A stretch of DNA of 64,000 nucleotides from Opitutaceae bacterium (GTDB lineage Bacteria > Verrucomicrobiota > Verrucomicrobiia > Opitutales > Opitutaceae): NCBI GenBank assembly GCA_028280945.1, contig JANQKV010000060.1:1-64000 (forward strand), written 5' to 3'. A program made the translations under genes and the position numbers. A model generated the notes under the pieces. That model was not told the DNA's origin. It was given only the letters and a program-made list of their open reading frames with translations, and made no database searches. This document shows positions 42,301 to 51,075 of this stretch, piece after piece (position 1 is the first letter of the stretch; the number at the start of each line of letters is the position of its first letter).

Positions 42301-42558
42301 AATTGGGCGGACCCGCGGGCTTGGGACGATAACGCCGTCATCCTCAAAATCGAAGATCTCCGCACCCTGTGGCCGGACACGGCCGCCATCCTGGCCGAGT
42401 TGGACCTGCGGCTTTGTGCCGGGATGATGACTCCCGAGACCCGGGACCGTATCGTCCAAGGCATCAACGAACTCCCCAACTGGGTGAACCCCGACCAATC
42501 GATCAGCGCAATCATTTACCTCGTGGCCACGAGCCCGGAGGCTGCGATCCAACTTTAG
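39367..42558 (+). CDS. Large exported DUF1800 protein with Calx-beta-like and CHRD-like domains
   Basis: A 1063-residue protein starting at ATG 39367, which gives a signal peptide ('VMAVFLGVLGGAPAGGAP'). Residues ~25-290 hold two repeats beginning 'RLLNLSSRAWVGEGSD' and 'RLRNLSTRARVEADST'. A Calx-beta-like region ('ARMGTDYVFMPSSVSFEPGQ') and a CHRD-like domain ('LYLANLQPVVPGSGAFGTVS') follow. The C-terminal DUF1800 domain begins 'AARFLMQTTFGPTRTEI' and contains 'NFAREIMQLFSIGLVELHPD' and 'EMAKVFTGWTFQ'. DUF1800 proteins are exported and of unknown activity, and almost always pair with DUF1501, as here 14 bp downstream. Confidence 0.88.
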   Translation: MPTMRTVMAVFLGVLGGAPAGGAPQSERLLNLSSRAWVGEGSDVVIAGFVIEPGPAKQVLVRAVGPELARYGVSQPVDRPELQIVNGAGELVASNEGWSPVLADAFATVGAFGLVEGSRDAALVAELSPGVYTAIARTGQPNGFGTGLIEVYDLEGSARLRNLSTRARVEADSTLVIGGLIVASEGAGRRVLLRAVGPSLVGLAEADRLADPIFSLVRQSDGLEIAGNDNWETGNNPAVLADAFAAAGAFPLESGSKDAALLLDLPGGAYTLLVSGAAGAGGTALVEVYDITPSEGAWVGATATRASTDTAPGSAPGQIVISRVGDTTAALTVNLAYGGEARMGTDYVFMPSSVSFEPGQSSFVLEVTPYANTNVQTFNKDVRVSVLPGEGYAVGSTAAAEVTIFYSAGTLYLANLQPVVPGSGAFGTVSVQLASDESSLVISASFSNLSSPQTEAYLRLGEPGESGELLLALPTGSSTNLQWSIQAVGPYTAEEVLAALREGRIYASVATANHPTGELVGSAVRYAGSHAFAPPASAPAAPTVANTSREAARFLMQTTFGPTRTEINTMVGRAYADWIDEQIALPMSKHEAETYAELERYGEPNFDDRPDRQHRYGAFWNIALRGEDQLRQRVAFALSQILVASDENGTVYNWQEGLAHYHDTLATHAFGNFRDLLEAVTLHPIMGVYLSHLRNAKADPETGSVPDENFAREIMQLFSIGLVELHPDGTLKLDGNGLPIQTYDQTTITEMAKVFTGWTFQQENPQDWMWRWGEPNFTAPMMNYPAYHDDGPKTIVTGRQLPAGQGALKDLNDTLDTLFAHPNTGPFISRQLIQRLITSNPSPGYVYRVARVFADNGAGVRGDLRAVVRAILLDHEARSLEVAAQPNFGKVREPLIRLVSLWRAMDVELASGQIYYFWSNYDLSQGPLTSPSVFNFYRPDYVPVGDLARAGLFAPELQIHTDTSAMSVPNRLAVYAFSNWADPRAWDDNAVILKIEDLRTLWPDTAAILAELDLRLCAGMMTPETRDRIVQGINELPNWVNPDQSISAIIYLVATSPEAAIQL

Positions 42559-42571
42559 CTCCGCTTTCATC

Positions 42572-43978
42572 ATGCCCCGCAACCGAGCGTTCCAGTCTTC
42601 CACCCGCCGCCAGTTCATTGGCCAGTGTTGTGCCGCCGTCGGGTCGATGGGCGTGTTGTCGACCCTTGCCCAAATGCGTCTGATGGGAGCTGTGGCGAGC
42701 CCGGGTTCGGTGTTGGGGGCGACCGGTCAGGCCCAGTCCGACTTTCGGGCGTTGGTTTGTCTGTTTCTCAATGGCGGCAACGACACCAACAACGTCATCG
42801 TGCCGCGCGACACCTCGGACTACCAAGCCTACGCTTGGGCGCGCGGAGGCCTGGCGGTCAGTCGCGACGACTTGCTGGAGCTGAATCCCGTCAACTCCGA
42901 TGGCCGCGCGTGGGGCATGCACCCCTCTTTGGCCAGCGTGAGGGAACTCTTTGTCGGTGGTCAAATGGCGGTGCTCGCCAATGTTGGCACGTTGCTGCAC
43001 CCGACCACCAAGGCCCAATATGAAGCCGGTTCGGTGCCGCTGCCGCCGCAGCTCTTTTCCCACAGCGACCAATCGGTGCAGTGGCAAAGCAGCGTCGCCG
43101 ACCAGGCTTTCCAGACCGGTTGGGGGGGACGATTGGCCGACCTCACCAACGCCTTTAACGAGAACAATCAGATCTCGATGAACATCACGCTCGACGGGAA
43201 AAACTCCTTCCAGGTCGGGCGGGACGTCGTGCAATATGCGGTCGGCACGGAGGGTCCGGTCAGCCTCTGGTGGCACGATGGCGACGACGACTCGGTCGCC
43301 CCGCGAATCTCCGCGTTGCGCGACGTGCAGACCCAGGAACACGCCAACCTCATGCGCACGGCGTTTGGCCAGGTAACGGACAACGCTTTGGCCAGCAGTG
43401 AATTGCTGGGCGGCATTCTCGATGCGGCCGATCCCCTGGCGGCGACTTTTCCGGACACGGAACTCGGCGGGCAGCTCGCCATGATTGCGCGGCTCATCGG
43501 CGTGCGGGAGCAGCTGGGTTTGCGCCGCCAGATTTTCTTCGCGCGCCTCGGGGGGTGGGACCTCCACGACAGCCAGATCGGGGCCCATGAAACCCTGCTG
43601 GCCGAACTTTCCGACGCGATGAAAGCGTTTTACGATGCCACCACCGAAATGGGGGTGGCAAACGATGTGACGACCTTCACTGCCTCCGACTTTGGCCGCA
43701 CCATGGTGACCAATGGCGACGGCTCGGATCATGGCTGGGGCAGCCACCACTTCATCATGGGTGGTGCGGTGCAAGGCGGCCAGTTCTACGGGGCCATGCC
43801 CGACCTTGCGGTGGGCGGTCCCGACGACACGGATCACGGCCGGTGGATTCCGACGGTGAGTGTCGATGAATACAACGCGACGTTGGCGCGATGGTTTGGG
43901 GTGAGCGATACCGACATGCCGTTGATTCTGCCCAACATCGGCCGGTTTGCGCAACCGGACCTGGGATTCATGGGGTGA
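42572..43978 (+). CDS. DUF1501 family protein with Tat-type signal
   Basis: A 468-residue protein. The N terminus 'SSTRRQFIGQCCAAVGSMGV' is a twin-arginine export signal. Family motifs include 'ALVCLFLNGGNDTNNVIVPR', 'LFSHSDQSVQWQS', 'GWDLHDSQIGAHETLLAELS' and 'TFTASDFGRTMVTNGDGSDH'. DUF1501 proteins belong to a sulfatase/alkaline-phosphatase-like group of unknown substrate. It follows the DUF1800 gene by 14 bp, the usual pairing, and its stop overlaps the GTG start of the next gene. Confidence 0.9.
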   Translation: MPRNRAFQSSTRRQFIGQCCAAVGSMGVLSTLAQMRLMGAVASPGSVLGATGQAQSDFRALVCLFLNGGNDTNNVIVPRDTSDYQAYAWARGGLAVSRDDLLELNPVNSDGRAWGMHPSLASVRELFVGGQMAVLANVGTLLHPTTKAQYEAGSVPLPPQLFSHSDQSVQWQSSVADQAFQTGWGGRLADLTNAFNENNQISMNITLDGKNSFQVGRDVVQYAVGTEGPVSLWWHDGDDDSVAPRISALRDVQTQEHANLMRTAFGQVTDNALASSELLGGILDAADPLAATFPDTELGGQLAMIARLIGVREQLGLRRQIFFARLGGWDLHDSQIGAHETLLAELSDAMKAFYDATTEMGVANDVTTFTASDFGRTMVTNGDGSDHGWGSHHFIMGGAVQGGQFYGAMPDLAVGGPDDTDHGRWIPTVSVDEYNATLARWFGVSDTDMPLILPNIGRFAQPDLGFMG

Positions 43979-44505
43979 AACACCGTGCCGCCTACGCGGG
44001 CTTGGTGATCCTGAGCGCCGTAATCATTTATTGGATACTCGAACGGAAGCCGCCGGGGTTGGAACCAGCCTTGATCCCACCGCCCCCTGAGTCGGTTTCA
44101 CCGTCGGGCCAGCGGGAGGGAACGGTGGCACGTTCGTTTGTTGTTGTCGGCGAGGACCCGATCGCCGGTCGTGTGGGCGCAGGGTTGAATGCGGTGGATG
44201 GCACCGCCCGGCGCGACCTCGCCATTCTCCAAAGCGTGTTCGCGGCCTGGCGGACCAACGCCCCGGGGCAGGGCAATCCGGTCGGCACGAATCAGGAAAT
44301 CACCGCCGCCCTGACCGGGCAGAATCGTTGGGGTTTTGCCATCATTCCACCTGATCACCCGGCCATCAACGCCCGCGGTGAACTGTGCGACCGCTGGGGA
44401 TCTCCGTTGTTTTTTCATCAACTCTCGGGCGAACGGATGGAAATCCGATCCCTCGGTCCCGATCGCACCAGCGGCACGGATGACGACATTATCGTGGTGC
44501 CGTAG
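43975..44505 (+). CDS. Pseudopilin-like anchored protein
   Basis: A 176-residue protein starting with GTG at 43975 that overlaps the DUF1501 stop (GTGA). It has one N-terminal span ('AYAGLVILSAVIIYWILE') and a C terminus typical of type II secretion pseudopilins: 'LCDRWGSPLFFHQLSGERME' and 'RSLGPDRTSGTDDDIIV' (Asp-rich calcium-binding end). The classical prepilin cleavage motif GFTLIE is missing. Probably functions with the DUF1800/DUF1501 pair at the cell surface. Confidence 0.65.
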   Translation: MKHRAAYAGLVILSAVIIYWILERKPPGLEPALIPPPPESVSPSGQREGTVARSFVVVGEDPIAGRVGAGLNAVDGTARRDLAILQSVFAAWRTNAPGQGNPVGTNQEITAALTGQNRWGFAIIPPDHPAINARGELCDRWGSPLFFHQLSGERMEIRSLGPDRTSGTDDDIIVVP

Positions 44506-44634
44506 AATCTTGAGTGCCGGGGTGAACGGCTTTTTCCGGAGCATACACAGAAAAGGACAAGAAGTAGGAAGCGCACCTCCGGTGGTTTTCGGCAAACTGC
44601 CGGGCTCCGTTTCATCCCCATCCCCCTATCGTCC

Positions 44635-44922
44635 ATGGCAATCAAAGTTCTTATCTTCCGTCACGGTGGTCCCGAAATCTATGAGGATCTTCAGCCCCTC
44701 CTCCAACGCCTTCGTGCGCTGGCCCTTGCCCAACCCGGCTACGTCTCGGGAGAAACCTACTGCAACGTCAAGGACTCCGGCGAGTATTTGGTGATCAGCA
44801 CCTGGTCATCCTTGGAGGCTTGGACGGCCTGGCACGACCACGAGGAACGCATGGCGGTGCAGGGTCAGATCGACGCGCTGTTGGGAGAGCCCACGGCGTA
44901 TCATGTTTTTCAACACGTCTGA
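44635..44922 (+). CDS. Antibiotic biosynthesis monooxygenase (ABM) domain protein
   Basis: A 95-residue ferredoxin-like fold protein: 'IKVLIFRHGGPEIYEDLQPL', 'YVSGETYCNVKDSGEYLVIS', 'WSSLEAWTAWHDHEERMA' and 'GEPTAYHVFQHV' match the ABM (PF03992) pattern. Members are small dimeric monooxygenases or heme/quinone-handling proteins; the substrate cannot be predicted. ATG at 44635. It is isolated from the genes on either side. Confidence 0.8.
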   Translation: MAIKVLIFRHGGPEIYEDLQPLLQRLRALALAQPGYVSGETYCNVKDSGEYLVISTWSSLEAWTAWHDHEERMAVQGQIDALLGEPTAYHVFQHV

Positions 44923-44947
44923 TGGGAGCCGGCCGCTTGGTTGAGCC

Positions 44948-45790
44948 CTAGTTTGGATTCAGCCAGCCCCCGTCCTGCATCCACTCGATCATGCGATCGG
45001 GGAAGTTGCGGATGCTGATGAGATCGGATCGGTGGCCCATGTTGAAGCCGTGGCCGCCGGCGGCGTAGAGATGCGCTTCGACCGGGATGCCGAGGGCCTG
45101 GTATTTCGGGAGCACGGCAAGGATGGGGGCGACGTGGAAGGCATCGTCCACCGCGCAAATGAACAACGTCGGCGGCGTTTCCGGGGACATTTCCCCGGCG
45201 GGAAATCCCAAGGGACCGGGATAAACGCTGATGTGGAAATCGGGGCGGCAGCTGACCCGATCCACAGGGTCCTCAGCCTGTGGATCCCCTCGGTGTTTTC
45301 CAAAGGACACCATGGCTGCAAGTTCACCGCCGGCTGACCAGCCCTGGATGCCGATGCGGTTCGCATCGATGCCGAAATCGCTCGCGTGGTGCCGGACCAG
45401 TCGCATCGCCCGCCGTGCATCTGCCGCCGCGTCCTGCAGCGAGTAGGGGGACTGGGGTTCACGGGCGAGTCGGTATTTGACCGCAAAGGCGGTCACTCCG
45501 CGTCTGGCAAACCACCGGGCAGGCTCCAGGCCTTCGGGCGGGAAAACCAGTTCCCGATGACCACCTCCCGGAAAGATCACCACGGCCGCCCCGGTGGCGA
45601 CCGCGGGATCAGCGGGAATGACGGTGATCGAGGGGTTATGAATGCTCTTCACCCACCAGTCCCGGGCTTGCTCGGGAATGTTGCGTTGCGCTTCGGAACC
45701 GGGAGCACCGTCCTGCCAAAGGGGAATGACTTGCGGTTCGGCGACGAGCAGGGATGCCGCGAGAGGGATCAGGCAGAATAAGCGGGGCAT
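44948..45790 (-). CDS. Exported alpha/beta-hydrolase (BD-FAE/esterase-like)
   Basis: A 280-residue protein with a signal peptide ('LFCLIPLAASLLVAEPQ'). The oxyanion-hole region is 'VVIFPGGGHRELVFPPEG', the nucleophile elbow 'IGIQGWSAGGELAAMV' (GxSxGG), Asp in 'LFICAVDDAFHVAPI' and the catalytic His in 'YAAGGHGFNMG'. It resembles xylan/pectin acetylesterase-like or feruloyl-esterase-like enzymes in Verrucomicrobia. The substrate is probably a plant or algal polysaccharide ester, by inference. Confidence 0.85.
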   Translation of the reverse strand: MPRLFCLIPLAASLLVAEPQVIPLWQDGAPGSEAQRNIPEQARDWWVKSIHNPSITVIPADPAVATGAAVVIFPGGGHRELVFPPEGLEPARWFARRGVTAFAVKYRLAREPQSPYSLQDAAADARRAMRLVRHHASDFGIDANRIGIQGWSAGGELAAMVSFGKHRGDPQAEDPVDRVSCRPDFHISVYPGPLGFPAGEMSPETPPTLFICAVDDAFHVAPILAVLPKYQALGIPVEAHLYAAGGHGFNMGHRSDLISIRNFPDRMIEWMQDGGWLNPN

Positions 45791-45854
45791 GGTTCCACGC
45801 CATCACGCGGCTGGAACACGGTCACGGTGTTAACCCGACAATGTTAACCGATGA

Positions 45855-47039
45855 TCAGCGGAAGTATTCGCGCAGATTGATCTCGGTCGTGCCGGCGACG
45901 GCCACGCCGTTCTCAAGGGCAGGATAGAACAGCATCTCGCCCACGATGTCGGAGACGACCGGTGGCAGCGCCCGCCCGTTGGCCTCCATCCCGGTTACCT
46001 GACCGCTGGCGTCGACCTGCACGGTGACGGGGCAATCGAGTTGGGCGGGACGATCGGCCGAAACAAGTGCATCGGGCGCGAGTGACCAGACGGGTTCCGG
46101 AGGCAGGGCACCGCCACGTTTGGCGCCTTCGCGCTGGGTCGACATGAACCCAAGGTAGCTGATGGCCTGTTCGCGGGAGAGAGCGATTTGCTTCTCGGAT
46201 TCGCTGGTGGGAAGTTCCGTGCCCTCGTCGAAAAGGTGAAGCCGAACATCAACCAACTCGTATCCTTCCGGCAGACCCGTTTTCTCGAGCACGATTGGAC
46301 GGGGCTGATGATTGATCAGCGCAACTTCCTTAAACACGAGCACAACGTTGATTTCGCCTTCGGGATCCCGGACGTGCACTATGGCGACAACATAGGCGTG
46401 CCGGATGGGACGGTCGGTTCTTAGGTCGGCCTCGATTCTCAATGCGTCGGGTTTCTTGGTGATGTCATCGGCCAGGGAATCGGAATAGAAGGTCGGATCC
46501 GTGAGCTGATCGGGGAGAAGAGCGGAATTGTCGATTGCCGGTGGAAGAATTGGACCATCAAAGTTAGCCTGCACTTGGACGGGGTTCTGTAGTTGGGGTG
46601 AATTGGCGACGGCGGTCTGCAATTCCATTTCACGCACGGTTTGACCCCACTCGATATCTTCCCTTTGGGCCCCGTAAGCCTGAAGGGCCGTCTGGTTGCG
46701 CAACACCTCCATGCGTTCGGCGGCGTTGTCCACGAACACTTCCGTGGTGATGTCTGCAACCTGAACCGGAGCGCGTCCGATTTTGATGGAGTGGACAAAC
46801 TTCATTTCGTCCGTGCTGCGGAGGTTGAGGCTCTTGCCGTCCTCTTTTTTCAGATGAAGCAGATGGTTTTTGAAATCGGTCACCTGCATCGTTTCACCAC
46901 CCTCGCGGGCTTCCACGTCGACCCCAACAAACATACGATACTCAAGAGCTTCGGCGGCGGAAGGTGGTTGGGCGGCGCTGGCGAGTCCAAGTACAACGCT
47001 GAGGCCGATGAAGCGGAGGATTAAATGCAGGTGGGACAT
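45855..47039 (-). CDS. TonB-C-like exported protein, paralogue 1 of 3
   Basis: A 394-residue protein starting at ATG 47039 (AAGGAA upstream) with a signal peptide ('FIGLSVVLGLASAAQPP'). The N-terminal two thirds share motifs with the next two genes: 'EYRMFVGVDVEA', 'VDNAAERMEVLRNQ', 'DQLTDPTFYSDSL'. The C-terminal ~80 residues resemble TonB_C: 'LDCPVTVQVDASGQVTGM' and 'GEMLFYPALENGVAVAGTTE', ending 'INLREYFR'. No membrane anchor other than the signal is seen. It probably acts in the periplasm with the TonB/ExbBD operon next door. Confidence 0.7.
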   Translation of the reverse strand: MSHLHLILRFIGLSVVLGLASAAQPPSAAEALEYRMFVGVDVEAREGGETMQVTDFKNHLLHLKKEDGKSLNLRSTDEMKFVHSIKIGRAPVQVADITTEVFVDNAAERMEVLRNQTALQAYGAQREDIEWGQTVREMELQTAVANSPQLQNPVQVQANFDGPILPPAIDNSALLPDQLTDPTFYSDSLADDITKKPDALRIEADLRTDRPIRHAYVVAIVHVRDPEGEINVVLVFKEVALINHQPRPIVLEKTGLPEGYELVDVRLHLFDEGTELPTSESEKQIALSREQAISYLGFMSTQREGAKRGGALPPEPVWSLAPDALVSADRPAQLDCPVTVQVDASGQVTGMEANGRALPPVVSDIVGEMLFYPALENGVAVAGTTEINLREYFR

Positions 47040-47118
47040 GGCAGGAATTCCTTGTGGTTGAACCGTTCGTGGTGGCTGTTTCTCATTCATGCGTGGGCCA
47101 GGTGCATTAGTAATAAAC

Positions 47119-47138
47119 TCTTCTATGTTAATAGAAGA
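47119..47138. promoter_or_regulatory. Inverted repeat upstream of paralogue 1
   Basis: TCTTCTAT-GTTA-ATAGAAGA is a perfect 8-bp inverted repeat in a short AT-rich spacer, 80 bp upstream of the paralogue 1 start. Its position fits an operator or promoter element; a second small hairpin, TCCGACT-CTC-AGTCGGA, lies at 47228-47244. Confidence 0.4.
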
Positions 47139-47267
47139 TTAGATTCATAAATGCCAATATGGAAAGCAATGCTCTATCTTGGCTGACCAAGGGGCGGATT
47201 ACGTTGCCGCGTTGTCCTGAGCGCTCCTCCGACTCTCAGTCGGAAGGGGGGCTCGGGTTGTTTGCGC

Positions 47268-48449
47268 TCAGCGGAAGTATTCGCGCAGGTTGATCTCCGC
47301 AGTGCCGGCGACGGCGACGCCGTTTGCGAGAGCGGGGTAGAAGATCAATTCCTCGACAATGGCTGCAACATGGGCCGGCACGATTTGGTTGCCGGCATCC
47401 ATCGCGGTGACCTGACCGCGCTGATCAACTTTTACCATCATGGGAAAGTCGAGGTTGTCGGGGCGGTCGGTTGAAAGAAGTTCACTTGGGGCCAGGGCCC
47501 AAACGGGTTCGGGTGGCAGGGTTTTGCCTCGATTGCTGGAGACCCGTTCCAGGGAGACATACTCCAAGGCCTCCTCGCGAGTGAGGGCGAATTGCTTCTC
47601 GGACTCGCTGGTCGTGAGCTCCATGCCTTCGTGGTAGAGGTGGAGCTTGAGTTCGAGCAGCTCGAAGTCCTCCGGGAGTCCGGTCCTCTTGGCGTAGATT
47701 TCACGAGGCCTTTGGTCCACCACCGGGATTTCTTGAAAGATGAGCACGTCGGTGACCTCCCCTTCCTGATCTCGCACCCGGGCAACACCCACCATGTAGG
47801 CATCACGCACGGCGTAGTCCGACTGCACGGTGGCAGTGATTTCCAAGGCGTCGGGATCCCCTCTCATCGCGTCGTTGAGGCGATCGGAATAGAAGGTGGA
47901 ATCGGTCAGCTGGTCGGTTCTTACCTCACGATCAGCAAGGGCGGTGGGCGTGGGTCGTTCAGGTTCGGGCAGTTGGCCAGGGGCAAGATCTCCTTCGTTG
48001 GTATTGCCGAAGTTTTCCAACTGACCAATGGCAACAGCTTCAGCCAAGGCGAAGTCTTGGCGGTCCTGTCCATAGGTCAGGAGTCCGGCTTGGGAACGAA
48101 GGGTTTCCATGCGGTCCGCTGCATTGTCGACGATACGCTCGGAGTTGACCTCGGCGATCGTGACAGGAGCACGCCCTAGTTTGGTTGCGTGCACAAATTT
48201 TACTTCTTCGATGCTACGCAACGAAACATTCTCCTCTGCTTCGCCGGCGAGCTGCAGGCGTTGATTTTCGAAATTGGCCACGTTGACCATCTCGGTGCCT
48301 TGGCGGACTTTTACATCTATTCCGACAAAGAGTCGGTAGTTGCGCTCGGGGGCGGGGCGGGAGCTGATGGAACGAGGTTGGGCCAGGGCAGGCGAAAGAC
48401 AAACCGCGCCAAGCAAAACGAGGCGGAAGAGGGTGAGGCGGCGGTTCAT
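47268..48449 (-). CDS. TonB-C-like exported protein, paralogue 2 of 3
   Basis: A 393-residue protein with a signal peptide ('LFRLVLLGAVCLSPALAQP'). It shares 'NYRLFVGIDVKV', 'VDNAADRMETLRSQ', 'DQLTDSTFYSDRL' and the C-terminal 'INLREYFR' with paralogue 1, and has 'DFPMMVKVDQRGQVTAMDAG' as the TonB_C-like start. The ATG overlaps the stop of paralogue 3 (ATGA), so 3 and 2 are coupled. Between paralogues 2 and 1 is a 228-bp spacer with hairpins, so paralogue 1 may have its own promoter. Confidence 0.7.
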   Translation of the reverse strand: MNRRLTLFRLVLLGAVCLSPALAQPRSISSRPAPERNYRLFVGIDVKVRQGTEMVNVANFENQRLQLAGEAEENVSLRSIEEVKFVHATKLGRAPVTIAEVNSERIVDNAADRMETLRSQAGLLTYGQDRQDFALAEAVAIGQLENFGNTNEGDLAPGQLPEPERPTPTALADREVRTDQLTDSTFYSDRLNDAMRGDPDALEITATVQSDYAVRDAYMVGVARVRDQEGEVTDVLIFQEIPVVDQRPREIYAKRTGLPEDFELLELKLHLYHEGMELTTSESEKQFALTREEALEYVSLERVSSNRGKTLPPEPVWALAPSELLSTDRPDNLDFPMMVKVDQRGQVTAMDAGNQIVPAHVAAIVEELIFYPALANGVAVAGTAEINLREYFR

Positions 48450-49642
48450 TCGAAGAAATCCTTGAGATTGATGTGGGCGACGCCCGCGACGGGTTGTCCT
48501 TGGTCAAGGGCAGGGAAGAACAACAGGTCTTGGACGATTTCGGTAACATGGGTAGGCGCGATTGTCTCCTTCGCAACTCCGGTGACCTGTCCGCTTGCGT
48601 CGACGTTGACAGTCAAAGGGTAGTCGAGGGCGTGGGTACTTTCCGCGGAAAGCAGGTCGGGGGGCGCCAAACTCCAGGCGGGTTCGGGAGCCCGATCCTG
48701 ATGGGGATAGTCATCCATCTGCTGCAGAGCGAGATACTGGAGGGCCTCCGCGCGGGTGAGGGGGATCTGCTTGGAAGATTGATTGGTCGCGAGTTCCTGG
48801 CCGTTGCGGTAGACATGGATCTGTACGTCGATGACTTCAAAATCGACGGGCAATCCCTGTTTGATGACCTTGATCCGCTTGGGTTTCTGGTCGAGCCGCC
48901 CCACGCGGTCGAAAAACAGCACATCCTGGCTCGCACTTTCCTCGGTGCTGATTCGTGCCCGGCCGATGATGTAGGCGTCGTTGATGCGGTTGGGAGAGCT
49001 CAGCTCGGCGGTGATCAGCAGCGCGGTCGGCGATTCCCCGTCGGTCCGCTCCATCTGATCAGAGAAATCGGTTTCGTTGGTGATTTTGTTCGTGAGCGTG
49101 TCAAAATCGCTCATTGCCGTCATGGCGTCTGAAATCGCCGCGGTGTCGGGCTCAATGATAAGTTCCCCACTATCATCGAACTGGCCCCCGGCGCTGGCAC
49201 TTCGCAGGTCCGACTCCAGTCGTGCCATCTGGCCGTCGCGAAACTCTGCCAACGACATCTGGTCTCGCATGGCTTTAAGCGCGGCGTTGCGGGTGTCGGC
49301 GATCTGGTCTGTTTGCACGTTTTTGACCGTTAACGGTTTGCGGCTGAGTTTTGGTTTGTAGGTAAACCGCATGTTGTCGATGTGGCGGAGCGAGGTCAGT
49401 CCGGTCGACAGGTCTGTGCGAACGCGGTTGTTCACGTAACCTTCCACCAAGGCGTAGTTGTTTTCCTGGCTCACCTCCACGTCGAGCCCCACATAGAGGC
49501 GATAACCGCGCTCCACACTCGGTTGGGAGTTCACGGTGGGGGGACTGTTGGCCAACGCAACGCCGGCCAGCAACACGTTGATCGGGAGGGTCCAGCGCAG
49601 CATGGGCGCCGGACGCGCGGAGGAGAGGGTCTGGAGGGGCAT
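48446..49642 (-). CDS. TonB-C-like exported protein, paralogue 3 of 3
   Basis: A 398-residue protein with an N-terminal signal-like segment ('LPINVLLAGVALANSPP'). It shares 'GYRLYVGLDVEVSQENN', 'SAESTHALDYPLTVNVDASG' and a C terminus 'LFFPALDQGQPVAGVAH' with its neighbours, but is more diverged. An internal ATG at 49603 would shorten it by 13 residues. It lies 21 bp downstream of the TPR gene, so transcription from the TonB operon probably continues into it. Confidence 0.68.
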   Translation of the reverse strand: MPLQTLSSARPAPMLRWTLPINVLLAGVALANSPPTVNSQPSVERGYRLYVGLDVEVSQENNYALVEGYVNNRVRTDLSTGLTSLRHIDNMRFTYKPKLSRKPLTVKNVQTDQIADTRNAALKAMRDQMSLAEFRDGQMARLESDLRSASAGGQFDDSGELIIEPDTAAISDAMTAMSDFDTLTNKITNETDFSDQMERTDGESPTALLITAELSSPNRINDAYIIGRARISTEESASQDVLFFDRVGRLDQKPKRIKVIKQGLPVDFEVIDVQIHVYRNGQELATNQSSKQIPLTRAEALQYLALQQMDDYPHQDRAPEPAWSLAPPDLLSAESTHALDYPLTVNVDASGQVTGVAKETIAPTHVTEIVQDLLFFPALDQGQPVAGVAHINLKDFFE

Positions 49643-49663
49643 GGGGGTAGGGGGGGAAATTGA

Positions 49664-51070
49664 CTAGGAATCGGCCGCGCTTTGGGCCAACGCCTCGAGT
49701 CGAGCAATTTGACTGCGAATAGCAGGAGTTGTTTCCAAACTATCCGCCCGTCGCAGGTGGACGATGGCTTGGGCAAACTGGCGGCTCACCAAAGCGATGT
49801 TGGCGAGTTCAAGGGAGGCGCGATGGGCGCTGCTCTCGATTTCCAGGGCCTGTTCGAAGACGAATTGGGCGCGGGATACGTCCCCGGCAGAGTGCAGGGA
49901 TTGGCCCAGCCCCAGCAGGGCATAGCCGTTAAGGGGCTCCTGCTGAAGCACCCCGCGGTAGGCCAGCTCGGCGTTTTCCCATTCGCTGCGCGCGGTGGCC
50001 AATTCCGCTTCGGCAAACCGGCGGGCCCGAACTTGGTTCCACACCGTTGAAATGGGCAATTTTTCCAAAACCTGGGCGGCCTTGCCCAGTTCTTCCTTGG
50101 CAATAAGTGCCCGGGCATAGGCCAGGAGGCGCGCCTGGCCCAGTTCGTCCTCGCTGCCGGGAATCGCCTGGTAGGCCGCGATCGCTTCCGGCACGAGACC
50201 GAGATTGACATAGAGGTCGCCCAACAGGCCCAGGGACTCCCGGTCGGCGACGCCGAGTTGTCGGGCGATTTCCAATTGCGTGGCGGCTTCCAGGGGCCGC
50301 TCCAACGTAACCAGGAGACTGGCGTAAAGCATCCAATGCCTGGGCTTGTCCGGCTCAATCCGCACCATCTCGCGCACCAACGACTCGGATTGGGCATGGC
50401 GACCGTTGGCGAAGTAGAGCTCCAGCAGACCGCCGATCCAATTGGGATCCTCGGGGTTGGCGGTCATGGCTTGCATGAACGCCATTTCGGCCCCGAGGGT
50501 ATTGCCGGTTTGTCGCATGCTGAAGGCAAGCAGGCCAAAGGTCTGGGCATCGCGATCGCCCAGATTTACCGCTCGAGCGAAGGCCGTGGCGGCTTCGGCC
50601 CATTCGCGGCGCTGGTAGTGGATCATGCCAATGTTGTTCCAGCCGCGCAAAAACTCCGGATACTTCTCCACGGCATCGAGGTAGCGCGCAAGGGCTTCAT
50701 CAACGCGTTCCTCGGCGAAATAGAGATTACCCAATGCCAGGTCGAACGCCGCGCTGTCCTCCTCCTTGTCATTGAGCATGGTTTCCAAAAGCTGGAGGGC
50801 GAAGTCGGCGTTGGTTTCGACCATGGAGGACATGCGTTCGTAGAGCGCAAACTCCGCTGCCGTCATGTCCGGCTCGCGCTCTTTGCGGAAGTTCATCGAC
50901 TCATTGATGATGCGGTAGGGGTCGACATCCGGTTCGCCGCTGTCCAGCTCGAGGAATTCGGTCAGGTCAATCTGTTCGGCCGGCTCCTCGGTGGCTTGAG
51001 GTTGGGCGAAGAGCGAAGCGCTCACGGCAATCGCGATCATTAACCGGGAAACAACGGGAAGGAATGCCAT
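49664..51070 (-). CDS. Exported TPR protein of the TonB operon
   Basis: A 468-residue protein; ATG 51070 gives a signal peptide ('VVSRLMIAIAVSASLFAQPQ'). An acidic N-terminal part ('LTEFLELDSGEPDVDPYRII') is followed by at least nine TPR units, such as 'ALARYLDAVEKYPEFLRGWN', 'AEMAFMQAMTANPEDPNWIG' and 'AQFVFEQALEIESSAHRASL'. TPR proteins at this place in DUF3450-ExbB-ExbD-TonB operons are common and are thought to help TonB-dependent uptake. It is 5 bp downstream of the TonB gene. Confidence 0.85.
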   Translation of the reverse strand: MAFLPVVSRLMIAIAVSASLFAQPQATEEPAEQIDLTEFLELDSGEPDVDPYRIINESMNFRKEREPDMTAAEFALYERMSSMVETNADFALQLLETMLNDKEEDSAAFDLALGNLYFAEERVDEALARYLDAVEKYPEFLRGWNNIGMIHYQRREWAEAATAFARAVNLGDRDAQTFGLLAFSMRQTGNTLGAEMAFMQAMTANPEDPNWIGGLLELYFANGRHAQSESLVREMVRIEPDKPRHWMLYASLLVTLERPLEAATQLEIARQLGVADRESLGLLGDLYVNLGLVPEAIAAYQAIPGSEDELGQARLLAYARALIAKEELGKAAQVLEKLPISTVWNQVRARRFAEAELATARSEWENAELAYRGVLQQEPLNGYALLGLGQSLHSAGDVSRAQFVFEQALEIESSAHRASLELANIALVSRQFAQAIVHLRRADSLETTPAIRSQIARLEALAQSAADS

Positions 51071-51075
51071 GGGAA